A stretch of DNA of 64,000 nucleotides. It comes from Paenibacillus selenitireducens (GTDB taxonomy: Bacteria > Bacillota > Bacilli > Paenibacillales > Paenibacillaceae). Shown one piece after another: positions 1-8,171 of this stretch; position 1 is the first letter of the stretch; every line of letters starts with the position of its first letter. The notes below the pieces were generated by a model that searched no databases, had not been told where the DNA came from, and saw nothing but the letters and a program-made list of their open reading frames with translations. The stretch is taken from contig NZ_MSZX01000005.1 in NCBI RefSeq assembly GCF_002021565.1, forward strand, positions 124,027 through 188,026. Direction: 5' to 3'. Made by a program: the position numbers and the translations under genes.

Positions 1-347
1 TCAGTGATGCGATAGCGGTAACGACTCAAATTACACAGCAGCACGGTAAGGAACTCGAAAACACAACGCGTAACGCCTTGCTATTCCAGGAGGCATTCAA
101 AAAGGATATTCCCGAATCCATCAAAACTACGGATACCATGATGAGGCAATTTGGGATTACGAGTGATGATTCCTTTAATCTTCTGGCTCAAGGACAGCAG
201 AAAGGGTTGGATAAGTCCGGCGAGCTGCTAGATACAGCGAATGAATACGCCAATCAGTTTAAAGCGCTTGGGTTCTCTGCTGATGAAATGTTCGACACAT
301 TGGCAGCCGGGTCTGAGAACGGCGCGTTCAATTTAGATAAAGTGGGT
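1..347 (+). CDS. Phage tail tape measure protein, exon 1 (5' end outside window)
   Basis: The frame is open from the first bases of the window (codons starting at position 3) and runs to GGT at 345-347. The protein ends here as ...FNLDKVG and continues in the second exon as DAVKEFNIR, which restores a usual tape measure sequence. Tape measure proteins set tail length and line the tail tube before DNA ejection. Read without splicing, this frame would add an unrelated hydrophobic tail and stop at 437, so the gene depends on removal of the intron at 348-1713. The true start lies upstream of the window. Confidence 0.85.
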
Positions 348-1713
348 TATACGGCTCACTATAAACTCCTCTATTTGCTGGGACGTCTTATGTTGATATT
401 AAATCAAATCATATGTAAAAGAATTTGTTTGATATAATACATTTAACAAGATAATCAGCAGGGAAGCTTTTTGGGAGGGACTAATTTTGTTTGATATTTA
501 CGTCATTAGAAATATCATTAACGAGAAAAAATATATCGGTTACACCTCGAAAGGATATAAAACGAGATTTAGACTTCATATAAAGGAAGCATATGAAGGA
601 AATACTTCGCGTTACCTTTGTAAAGCCATTCGCAAATATGGTAAAGAAAATTTCACCGTTGAATTACTTGAAACCGTTGAGACTCATGAGCTTGCAGTAG
701 AGAAAGAAATCTACTATATCCAAAAAATGAACACCTTTGCTCATAAAAAAGGAAGCCATGGATATAATGCAACACTCGGCGGGGAAGGTGTAAACGGTAA
801 GTTAGTTCCCCAAAGTATGAGAGACAAGATGAGTAAAATAAAAAAGGACCAGTTAGCTTGGGTCGGTAAAAATAATCCTATGTATAAGAAGGGGTATTTG
901 ATTGCCGGAGATAAGCATCCTTTGTTTGGAAAGAATCATTCATCTGAAACAAAATCAAAAATAAGTCAGTCAAATAAAGGACGACATATTGGGATTAATA
1001 ACCCTGCTTCTAAGCTGACCGAATGTTACTCTCTTGAGTGTAAAACAGGAAAAATTGAAATGTTCAGTAGTTTTTATGAAATGCAGCAGTTTTTCATTAG
1101 CTTGGGGATGAAGTTGAATAGAAGTATCGTACTAGGTATTATGCGAATGGATAAAGGTAAGAAAAGCTACAAAAGATATAAGTTTTTTCGAGAAGACGTT
1201 ACACCGAATGATATTTTTTCGGAAATAAGACGTAAATATCAAATGAAAATCTTTGAGCCCATAGAATTAAAGGATCATAGGCAAGGTGAAGAACACCCGA
1301 AAGCCAAAAATATGATATGTTTTGCTAGTGAGATTTCAACAGGAAAGATATATAGATTTGAATCATGGTATGAATTGAAAAGAGGACTCGGAATAATTAC
1401 AGGTAAAGAAATTACATACTCTAGCCTCTTTAAAGTTCTCACTGGTAAATATAAACAAACGACAGGATATCATGTTTTTAGGGAGGATATTACCGAAAAG
1501 TCAACATTCAGTGCCATATCCGATAATTATGAAATCCAAAAAGAACCTTCAACGACTAGCCGAGAGGCGTAGGGCGCAAGCTATTGGCGTTCGAAACGGG
1601 GAGCATCCAAGCTCTCTTTTTTTATGCTTGGGTGAAGATATAGTCTGGTCTGCATGGAAACATGCAGCAGCCAAAAGGCGGTACAGAAATAGCGAATCTG
1701 TACGAACAAAACG
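348..1713 (+). ncRNA. Group I self-splicing intron in the tape measure gene
   Basis: Removal of 348-1713 joins KVG to DAVKEF in frame. The 5' exon ends in U (347) and the intron ends in G (1713), as group I introns require. A P1 helix can be drawn: exon bases 341-347 (AGTGGGT) pair with 354-360 (GCTCACT), with the conserved U-G wobble at the splice site and a six-base loop. Core elements are visible: a P-like AATCAGCAGGGAAGC at 453-467, an R-like AACGACTA at 1551-1558 and an S-like AAGATATAGTC at 1635-1645, whose GACTA/TAGTC form P7. The homing endonuclease gene sits between the 5' and 3' core parts. The exact subgroup was not determined. Confidence 0.9.
487..1572 (+). CDS. Intron-encoded GIY-YIG homing endonuclease with NUMOD3-like motifs
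   Basis: A 361-residue protein with TTG start and GGGAGGGA ribosome site at 473-480. The N-terminal 90 residues form a GIY-YIG nuclease: IYVI near residue 4, YIGYTS near 17, an Arg near 27 and a Glu in the ENFTVELLE stretch. The middle has a NUMOD3-like DNA-binding motif (HPLFGKNHSSETKSKIS). The C-terminal half holds two similar units of about 75 residues, each starting C-x-S/A-x-E and containing TGKI and ending in FRED-I/V-T, likely DNA-binding repeats. Such enzymes cut intronless alleles of the host gene and spread the intron. The last codons overlap the intron core around P7. Lower GC than the flanking exons fits an independent origin. Confidence 0.9.
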   Translation: MFDIYVIRNIINEKKYIGYTSKGYKTRFRLHIKEAYEGNTSRYLCKAIRKYGKENFTVELLETVETHELAVEKEIYYIQKMNTFAHKKGSHGYNATLGGEGVNGKLVPQSMRDKMSKIKKDQLAWVGKNNPMYKKGYLIAGDKHPLFGKNHSSETKSKISQSNKGRHIGINNPASKLTECYSLECKTGKIEMFSSFYEMQQFFISLGMKLNRSIVLGIMRMDKGKKSYKRYKFFREDVTPNDIFSEIRRKYQMKIFEPIELKDHRQGEEHPKAKNMICFASEISTGKIYRFESWYELKRGLGIITGKEITYSSLFKVLTGKYKQTTGYHVFREDITEKSTFSAISDNYEIQKEPSTTSREA

Positions 1714-3267
1714 GATGCCGTCAAAGAATTTAATATCCGTTCAAAGGACGGAAGCAAGACATCGATGGAAGCTTTTGAAATGCTTGGATTGAATGCTGAT
1801 AAGCTGATGCATACGTTCGCCGCGGGTGGACCCCAAGCCAAGCAAGCATTTACACAGATCATGCAAATGATCGGCGATGTTGAGGACCCTGTTGCCCGAA
1901 ATACGATCGGGGTCGCTTTGATGGGTTCGCAATTCGAGGATTTAGAAGTTAAGACGATTACCGCCATGGGTAGTGCAAGGACGCAGTTTGATATGACGAT
2001 TGACAAGATGAGCGAATTAAATCAAATCAAGTTCAATTCGCCAGGAGAGGCAGCAGCGCGGATTGGGCGGCAGCTTAAAACCAATTTGATCATTCCGATA
2101 GGCGATAAACTTCTTCCCTACCTTACACAGTTTTCGGTATGGATGGAAAATGCCGGACCACAAATTCAAAAGGTAGGCGGGGCACTTATTGACGGTATAG
2201 CAAAAGGTATTAATGCCGTTGTAGATGGCGTGAAATATCTTGTTGACAATATCGATGTTATTGGTCCAGCTCTGGGGGGATTTGCAACCGTCATTTTGAT
2301 TGCGTTAGTACCTGCAATGTGGGCATGGGTAACAGCTCAATACGCTTCGGCTGCCGCAGGTTGGGCGGCTATTGCTCCGTGGCTTCCCGTCATCGGCTTG
2401 GCTCTATTGGTTGCCGCAGCAATCACGGGTGTAATATTAGTTTTCAAGAATTGGGGAGCTATTAGCACATGGTTGGTCAATGTGTGGAACAATTTTAAAA
2501 CGTGGGTTATGAATATATTCAATAGCATTATCCAATTTTTCAAAACTTGGGGTACAACGATTCTGGTGGTTCTTGGTGGTCCGATTGTGTGGGCTGTTGC
2601 GCTTGTAGTGAAGTACTGGAAGCAAATCAAGACATTCACCATATCTATATTTACGAGTATTGGGAATTGGTTGTCATCGACTTGGAATCAAATAACTTCG
2701 AGTGTGTCTAACTCAGTCACAAATATATGGACAAAGATAAAAGAAATATGGGACCGGATCATAGGATTCCTTAAAGGCATTAACTTGTTCGATATCGGCA
2801 AGAACATCATCGAGGGTTTGGTGAACGGAATTGGTTCCATGGCGAATGCAGTCGTGGATAGGGTAAAGGATATTGGGAATAGCATCACCGATAAGGTCAA
2901 GGGGATTCTAGGTATTCATTCGCCTTCGCGAGTCATGATGGAAATGGGGGTTTATACCGGGGAAGGGTTAGCCCTGGGGATTGATAGCACGCAAAACCGC
3001 GTTGGCGAAGCATCGGCAAGTTTAGCGAATGAAGTAAAGGGTCAACCCGCCTATGTAAAAACCACGGCACCAGCTCCGGCGAGAGTTGTTTCTTCAAGCG
3101 CTTCATCATCGTCACGAATTGATTTGAGTATTGCCGTTAAAGTTGATGGAAGTGGATCAAATGAAAAAATGGGTAGTGATATAGCCTTACAGGTCAAACA
3201 ACAAGTGCAAGAAATACTAGAAAGCACGATTCGTCGTATGGGGCTAACTCCTGAGGTGGTCGAGTAG
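1714..3267 (+). CDS. Phage tail tape measure protein, exon 2
   Basis: About 517 residues follow the splice junction, starting DAVKEFNIRSKDGSKTS. The segment carries the usual tape measure features: a hinge-like MQMIGDVEDP region, two or three long hydrophobic segments (about 2280-2640) that can form membrane-inserting helices, and the C-terminal IHSPSRVMMEMGVYTGEGL motif common to myophage tape measure proteins. Internal ATG 1765 would be a start if the intron were ignored, but the 17 codons before it match the family, so translation must come from spliced RNA. The stop (3265-3267) abuts the next start. Confidence 0.88.
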   Translation, partial: DAVKEFNIRSKDGSKTSMEAFEMLGLNADKLMHTFAAGGPQAKQAFTQIMQMIGDVEDPVARNTIGVALMGSQFEDLEVKTITAMGSARTQFDMTIDKMSELNQIKFNSPGEAAARIGRQLKTNLIIPIGDKLLPYLTQFSVWMENAGPQIQKVGGALIDGIAKGINAVVDGVKYLVDNIDVIGPALGGFATVILIALVPAMWAWVTAQYASAAAGWAAIAPWLPVIGLALLVAAAITGVILVFKNWGAISTWLVNVWNNFKTWVMNIFNSIIQFFKTWGTTILVVLGGPIVWAVALVVKYWKQIKTFTISIFTSIGNWLSSTWNQITSSVSNSVTNIWTKIKEIWDRIIGFLKGINLFDIGKNIIEGLVNGIGSMANAVVDRVKDIGNSITDKVKGILGIHSPSRVMMEMGVYTGEGLALGIDSTQNRVGEASASLANEVKGQPAYVKTTAPAPARVVSSSASSSSRIDLSIAVKVDGSGSNEKMGSDIALQVKQQVQEILESTIRRMGLTPEVVE

Positions 3268-3777
3268 ATGGCAAAGATTGATGGTTACTATATTCTTGTT
3301 GAGAGCGAAGAGCCTAATTACGAGGTTGACATAACAGATCAGCCCGTAGAAAAGGGAATTAACCTCACGGATCACGTGAAGCGAAGAGCTAGAACCATTT
3401 CGCTGAGTGGTTACATTGTAGGGGAAGACGCAAGCCGTATTCGAACATATTTACTTGACGCCCAGGATAATGGAAAAATTGTTCAATACCAGGGACGAAA
3501 TACATTTAAGGGCTTGCTCGGCGGGTTTTCAACAAAGCATGATTATAAAACTGCCGATGGATTTCCCTTTACTTTAAAACTCGTGGAAATCCGGTTTGCT
3601 GAATCATCTTATGTTGATACACTTCCACCTCCCGTGAAATCACAAGCGGCGCCCGTCGTGAACGCCGGGAGAAAGCAAACGAAGAACGCCAAAAAATCTA
3701 AGAAAACTAGCAAGAAAAAAGATAGTAAAACGGTCCAGAAAGTGACATTCAAGAAAGGCAGCCCGTGGGCAGAATAA
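3268..3777 (+). CDS. Dit/XkdP-like phage baseplate protein
   Basis: 169 residues. The segment around DITDQPVEKGINLTDHVKR followed by a beta-rich part (ISLSGYIVG, IVQYQGRN) resembles the N-terminal domain of Dit-like and XkdP-like proteins, which sit between tape measure and baseplate hub in contractile phages. XkdP proteins often end in a LysM domain. Here the end is instead a short Lys-rich tail (residues about 130-165) with no LysM repeat. It begins directly at the tape measure stop, so the genes are translationally coupled. Role as hub adaptor is inferred from family and position. Confidence 0.6.
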   Translation: MAKIDGYYILVESEEPNYEVDITDQPVEKGINLTDHVKRRARTISLSGYIVGEDASRIRTYLLDAQDNGKIVQYQGRNTFKGLLGGFSTKHDYKTADGFPFTLKLVEIRFAESSYVDTLPPPVKSQAAPVVNAGRKQTKNAKKSKKTSKKKDSKTVQKVTFKKGSPWAE

Positions 3778-3786
3778 GGTGACAAA

Positions 3787-4107
3787 ATGGAATATATCGA
3801 TATCGAAAAGGACCTTGTTCCGTATCGTTTTGAAATCTCACTCTTAGATGAATTATTTACTTTCGAAGTAAACTATAACCCTGATTTTGATTACTTCACC
3901 GTAGATATAGAACGAGATGGTGAGATATTAGCCCTCGGGGAGAAGATCGTTTATGGTGTGCAGCTCTTCAATGATATCCAAGATAACCGATTTCCGAAAG
4001 TGCCTATTGTGCCTTACGATGAATCTGAAAATAGTATAGAAGTGACTTGGGGAACACTCGGCCAGAGTGTTTTTTTGTATCTTATTGAAGGTGATGAGGA
4101 TGCCTAA
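3787..4107 (+). CDS. Phage baseplate plug protein
   Basis: 106 residues, acidic and beta-rich, starting MEYIDIEKDLVPYRFEIS. The pattern of an YRFEI strand near residue 13, FEVNYN near 25 and FTVDIERDG near 38 matches the small baseplate plug family of simple contractile tails (Pam3 gp18 type). It lies just before the hub gene, as in those phages. Its stop overlaps the start of the hub gene by 8 bases. Function from family and context. Confidence 0.65.
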   Translation: MEYIDIEKDLVPYRFEISLLDELFTFEVNYNPDFDYFTVDIERDGEILALGEKIVYGVQLFNDIQDNRFPKVPIVPYDESENSIEVTWGTLGQSVFLYLIEGDEDA

Positions 4108-4888
4108 TTTTGGGCGTGTAATTGAAGTGATGACTTCAAACATGAGTTTTAGCAATGATAAATTCACGATCGAGGGTACAATCCCATTCGATAATGATTT
4201 ACTACCCAACGAAAGCGAAATCAAGCTTTGGAATCTATCGATGGATACAATCAACAAAATAAAAAAACAAGCGACATTAATGGTGAACGCCGGGTATCGC
4301 GGTGATGTTGGGTTGGTGTTGCATGGATTTATTTCCAAGGTACGTACAAAGCCGGAAGGTGTAAACCGGGTAACGACTATATATGTCATGGATTCCGTTG
4401 ATTTATCAAAAGCTAAAATAAAAGATATTACCTACGCAAAAGGCACAGCGGCAAGTTATATCATCAAAGACATGGCGAAAAGATTGGGATTACCTATCGC
4501 ACAATTTGAGTTAAACAAAGATGTTCGATACGTGGACGGTTTTACGGCTCAAGGCGAAGGCGTGGACATTATTCAGAGCGTTGCGAAGGATTGTGGGACC
4601 TCTGCTTTTATCAATAAGGGGAGGCTATACGTCCGAAGTTTACGACGTGGTGCAGATGGTCTATTTCGTTTATCGCCCGAAACCGGGTTAATAGGTTCGC
4701 CGGAGTATTTTGAGGATGATACAACGAAGGGGTTTAGCATTACATCACAATTGCAACATCGAATTACAACAGCTTCCGCCATTCAGTTGAAATGCTCGCA
4801 GTTCGATGGCATTGTTCACGTCAGATCGGGCGCCCATCACTTAAGTATTACCGGAGATTTCACAACGGAAGTGGAGGCGATTCTATGA
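4100..4888 (+). CDS. Baseplate hub protein (gpD/XkdQ-like)
   Basis: 262 residues starting MPNFGRVIEVM. The start ATG at 4100 has GAAGGTG 6 bases upstream, whereas ATG 4094 is too close to it. The N-terminal part (SFSNDKFTIEGTIPFDND, SEIKLWNLS) and the later AAQ-type segment (IIQSVAKDCGTSAFINKGRLYV) match hub proteins of the phage D/XkdQ group that form the central tube below the tail. It overlaps the plug gene upstream and shares ATGA with the spike gene downstream. It is shorter than XkdQ of PBSX (about 325 residues), which suits a minimal baseplate. Confidence 0.7.
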   Translation: MPNFGRVIEVMTSNMSFSNDKFTIEGTIPFDNDLLPNESEIKLWNLSMDTINKIKKQATLMVNAGYRGDVGLVLHGFISKVRTKPEGVNRVTTIYVMDSVDLSKAKIKDITYAKGTAASYIIKDMAKRLGLPIAQFELNKDVRYVDGFTAQGEGVDIIQSVAKDCGTSAFINKGRLYVRSLRRGADGLFRLSPETGLIGSPEYFEDDTTKGFSITSQLQHRITTASAIQLKCSQFDGIVHVRSGAHHLSITGDFTTEVEAIL

Positions 4889-5277
4889 AAAGAGCAAGAG
4901 ACCCGGCAGCGACAATGGGGAAATTATTACACTTATATGGGCAAAAGCAGAACGCGAGCTTACACGTCGGGTTCCCTTGTCGAGTACTTTCGTTTGACCA
5001 GGAGACTTGTATGGCAGATGTTCAACCCTTAATTCTTGCCGGGGTTGATCCACCTTCCATGATTCAGAACGTCCCTGCCTTGGGTCAACGATTGCTTATC
5101 AATGGTGCGGAATCGGTTTGTAAACCTGCCCTTAAGCAAGGGGATACGGTTTTGGTGATTTGCTCAGATCGTGAACTGAAAAATGCATTGAACGGTGACA
5201 TAGCAGCGGCAGATAGCCAACGCATGCATAGTTTAAATGATGCAGTAATCGTGGGGGTGTTTCCTTGCAGTCTCTGA
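4885..5277 (+). CDS. Baseplate spike protein, Gp138 N-terminal-like
   Basis: 130 residues from ATG 4885 (ATGA overlap with the hub gene). The sequence around SLHVGFPCRVLSFDQETCMADVQPL is typical of the OB-fold N-terminal domain of Gp138/gp5-like spike proteins, with KQGDTVLVICSDREL as a later strand. No lysozyme domain and no long beta-helix tip follow, so this is a small membrane-puncturing spike. An open frame extends upstream of 4885 but has no ribosome site and lies inside the hub gene. Its end overlaps the next gene by 13 bases. Confidence 0.7.
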   Translation: MKRARDPAATMGKLLHLYGQKQNASLHVGFPCRVLSFDQETCMADVQPLILAGVDPPSMIQNVPALGQRLLINGAESVCKPALKQGDTVLVICSDRELKNALNGDIAAADSQRMHSLNDAVIVGVFPCSL

Positions 5278-5627
5278 AATTGATAGATGGCGATTTGGTC
5301 ATTGAAGGCGGGGATTTACTTATGATTGATGGAGTGGGTGAGGTTATACAATGTGCTGATCTGGTTCTAGGAACTAATCAAAATGAGTGGTTTTTAAATC
5401 CGCCACTCGGCATTGACTTCGGACTGTTTCGGGGTAAAAATCCCGATGAGGAAATGATGAAAGAGGATATTCGTCGCGCATTGCACGATCATGAGCCAAG
5501 AATTCAAAGTGTGGATCAAATCGATTTTACCTATGATATGAAAAATCGAAATATGGAGATCACATTTTTGGCAACAACAACGGAAGGGAAGCAACTACGA
5601 AGCGAGGTGGGTCTTGATGCTAGATGA
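5265..5627 (+). CDS. Baseplate wedge protein, gp25/XkdS-like
   Basis: 120 residues from TTG 5265, inside the spike gene end. Strands KLIDGDLVIEGGDLLMIDG followed by CADLVLGTNQNEWFLNPPLGIDFG match the DUF2634/XkdS and T4 gp25-like wedge family, with the conserved NPPLGIDF turn and EEMMKEDIRRAL helix. gp25 joins the sheath to the baseplate wedge. It is followed with a small overlap by the J-like gene, the usual order in contractile phages. Confidence 0.8.
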   Translation: MQSLKLIDGDLVIEGGDLLMIDGVGEVIQCADLVLGTNQNEWFLNPPLGIDFGLFRGKNPDEEMMKEDIRRALHDHEPRIQSVDQIDFTYDMKNRNMEITFLATTTEGKQLRSEVGLDAR

Positions 5628-6720
5628 TAAGGGGTTTAAGCGCAAACGTTTCGCGGACCTCTTAGACGAAATGGAAGCAAAAGCAAAGGAAGCTTTTGGA
5701 GTAACGGTTAACACGGCGGAACGCTCGCCGTTAGGTATTATATTACGTATTTTTGCCTGGTTTTTAGGAAAGCTTTGGGCACTTACAGAAGATGTGTATC
5801 ATTCCGCGTTTATCAATACAGCCCGCGGAGTGAGTATGGATCGATTAAGTGCGAATATGGGTGTCGTTCGATTTCCGGAAAGGTTTAGCAGCGGACCGAT
5901 AGAGATCACTGGAACGCCTGGTTATCTTGTCGTTTCGGGCTTTGTGTGTGGAACAAAATCGAATGTGTTATTTTCTACTACACATGATGTCGTGATTGGG
6001 GAAAATGGACAGGCATCCGTTGAAGTTCAAGCGGTCTTAGCCGGATCGGGAGGTAATGTCCCGCCTGGCACGATTACAGAAGTGATAAATCCAGACCCTA
6101 ATATTAGCTCAATACGAAACATTATATCTATCGAGGGTGGTCGCGAAAGAGAGACAGATAATGAGTTTCGGGAAAGATATCTCGTAGAGATTCAAAACCC
6201 CGGCACCAGTGGCAATAAAGCGGATTACATACAATGGGCACGCGATGTTTTAGGGGTTGGTGGTGCGAAGGTCTTTCCCTTATGGAATGGCGGCGGCACC
6301 GTCAAAGTGGTCATCATCAATGATCAGAAGAAGCCCGCCAGCCAAACGTTAGTAAATCAAGTGCAGGTGTATATCGACCCCGTATCAGGCGAAGGGGAGG
6401 GGAAGGCGCCTATCGGTGCGTCCGTGACCGTAGTTTCTGCAATAGGGAAAAGTATTCATATAACCGCAAATGTTACCCTTGCCCCTGGATATACGATCCA
6501 GGGTGTTTATGATGCTTTTCAAATTGCCACCATAGCTCATATGAAAGAAATTGCATTCAAAGATTCATATATCAGCTATGCAAAAATGGGTGTGTTGTTA
6601 TTGAATACCCCAGGGGTCATTGATTACACAGTACTTACGATAAACGGCGGAACATCGAATATTCCTCTCGCACCAGAGGAAGTGCCTATTTTAGGAACAG
6701 TGAATTTGGGGGTGCATTAG
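5617..6720 (+). CDS. Baseplate J-like wedge protein (XkdT)
   Basis: 367 residues. ATG 5617 with GAGGTGGG at 5602-5609 is preferred; TTG 5614 is one codon upstream. The N-terminus has the RSPLGIILRIFAWFLGKLW helix and the middle has the family signature GGRERETDNEFRERYL followed by NPGTSGNKADYIQWA and the GVGGAKVFPLWNGGGTVKVVI core. These are hallmarks of the phage Mu gp47/P2 J family, which builds the outer wedge and holds fibres. Length is as usual for XkdT. It ends directly at the next start (6721). Confidence 0.9.
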   Translation: MLDDKGFKRKRFADLLDEMEAKAKEAFGVTVNTAERSPLGIILRIFAWFLGKLWALTEDVYHSAFINTARGVSMDRLSANMGVVRFPERFSSGPIEITGTPGYLVVSGFVCGTKSNVLFSTTHDVVIGENGQASVEVQAVLAGSGGNVPPGTITEVINPDPNISSIRNIISIEGGRERETDNEFRERYLVEIQNPGTSGNKADYIQWARDVLGVGGAKVFPLWNGGGTVKVVIINDQKKPASQTLVNQVQVYIDPVSGEGEGKAPIGASVTVVSAIGKSIHITANVTLAPGYTIQGVYDAFQIATIAHMKEIAFKDSYISYAKMGVLLLNTPGVIDYTVLTINGGTSNIPLAPEEVPILGTVNLGVH

Positions 6721-7134
6721 ATGGCGTATCCCAATGGAATTGATCGCTTTAACGAGAAGTTGAACAAGAAACTTGACGGCACCGTTCATGTGATTGAAGA
6801 GAAAATAGCAATGACCGATGGTGTATATGAAGGACTATTAATACATGACAACATTGAAATTAGTAGTATCAAGGTATACACAGGACCCAGGTTCACAGGG
6901 GAAGAGGTTAAAAATTTTATTGTATCTATTCTTTCGGACACACCTTGGAAGATATCGATCAAGATTTTTTCCAATACTCCAAACGTTTATGTCACCTACG
7001 AAACACCAGGAGATACCATCGAGGCGGATGATATAAATGTGTTGCAGTCGAGTGTGACTGAAACTCAAAAAGAAATTGAGCATTACAAGGAAAATGGTGT
7101 GATCGATGGAGGATCATTCGTAAGGGGGAAATGA
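6721..7134 (+). CDS. Hypothetical phage tail protein
   Basis: 137 residues starting MAYPNGIDRFNEKLNKKLDG. It has no motif I recognise with certainty. It sits between the J-like wedge and the first fibre gene and starts at the stop of the J gene, the position of XkdU/gpI-like or adaptor proteins in other phages, but the gpI-like protein is found further on (8771). Strands such as EGLLIHDNIEISSIKVYTG suggest a beta-rich domain and the C-terminus (TETQKEIEHYKENG) is helical. It may attach a fibre; this is inference. Confidence 0.6.
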   Translation: MAYPNGIDRFNEKLNKKLDGTVHVIEEKIAMTDGVYEGLLIHDNIEISSIKVYTGPRFTGEEVKNFIVSILSDTPWKISIKIFSNTPNVYVTYETPGDTIEADDINVLQSSVTETQKEIEHYKENGVIDGGSFVRGK

Positions 7135-7135
7135 G

Positions 7136-8158
7136 TTGCCACAAACGATTAAGATCAAAAGAGGAACCAGGGCACAGCTTGATACCTATGGCGCGTTACA
7201 AGTGGGCGAACTTGGATTTTGTACTGATACCAAGGAAATATATGTTGGTGATGGAACCTCAAATATATTGAGTGGACGAGCAATGTCCGGGACGCTTGCG
7301 CTTAGACCTAATCCGGGCACTTTGGGGCGGTTATACTATGTTTCTAGTGGTACAAGTGTCGGTTATCTTTTTGTAGATGATGGGACAGCATGGAAAACGG
7401 TAAATGCATTAAAATTATCAGATTTAACCGGGACGTTAGATGACATCGGGGATGGATCAACCTATGCAAAGGTAAAGAAGACTGAAATTACAAACGGCAG
7501 TGTGAACAAGGTATCTGATGGCACGAATACCAAAACAGCGGCAGAAATAAAGACGCATATTGATAATATCGCTTTGCATCGCCAAATCAATGATTCTGGT
7601 ATAACAAATATCGATCTTTGGTCCGCTTTAAAAATTAAAAACGAAATTGAGCTTGCTAAACATAACATTGAGCCGCAAGCGTCTGTAAAAAATCGATCTA
7701 CTGTGGCGCCGCCAGCTTCTCCTGTCGAAGGGGATCGGTATATTATCCCTTCGGGTGCAACAGGCGTTTGGGCAGGGAAGACCAATCAAATCGTGGAATA
7801 TCAATCCGGGATATGGACCTATTATAATCCGGCTACGGGTTGGACTTGTTATGTCGATGACGAACAAAAAATATATAGTTGGAACGGTACTGCATGGGTC
7901 CGAACAGGTGGAGCGCTTCAAACCATCACCGCAGGTAATGGATTAACGGGCGGCGGTCAATCGGATACGGTGACATTAACAATCGGACAAGGTAATGGGA
8001 TAACCGTTGCAGCGGAATCCATTTCCGTTAAACCAGGTAAAGGCGTCTTTGTTGATGCAAATGGAGTGGCAGCAAACGTCGATGGAACCAGTATTTCGTA
8101 TGATCCATCGAATGGGAATAGATTAACGGTGTCCGTCGTAGACGGAGGGACATTCTAG
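7136..8158 (+). CDS. Tail fibre protein with Mtd_N-like and DUF2793-like domains
   Basis: 340 residues, TTG start one base after the previous stop, with AGGGGGA ribosome site. The first 45 residues (IKIKRGTRAQLDTYGAL, LGFCTDTKEIYVGDGT) are the tail-attachment domain common to many fibres (Mtd_N or hyaluronate lyase N-terminal type). The centre (about residues 180-260: EGDRYIIPSGATGVWAGK, YYNPATGWTCYVDDEQ, YSWNGTAWV) is a DUF2793-like receptor-binding domain. The C-terminal part is Gly/Thr-rich and repetitive. The protein probably contacts the cell surface at adsorption. Confidence 0.75.
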   Translation: MPQTIKIKRGTRAQLDTYGALQVGELGFCTDTKEIYVGDGTSNILSGRAMSGTLALRPNPGTLGRLYYVSSGTSVGYLFVDDGTAWKTVNALKLSDLTGTLDDIGDGSTYAKVKKTEITNGSVNKVSDGTNTKTAAEIKTHIDNIALHRQINDSGITNIDLWSALKIKNEIELAKHNIEPQASVKNRSTVAPPASPVEGDRYIIPSGATGVWAGKTNQIVEYQSGIWTYYNPATGWTCYVDDEQKIYSWNGTAWVRTGGALQTITAGNGLTGGGQSDTVTLTIGQGNGITVAAESISVKPGKGVFVDANGVAANVDGTSISYDPSNGNRLTVSVVDGGTF

Positions 8159-8171
8159 GAGGGAATCACAC

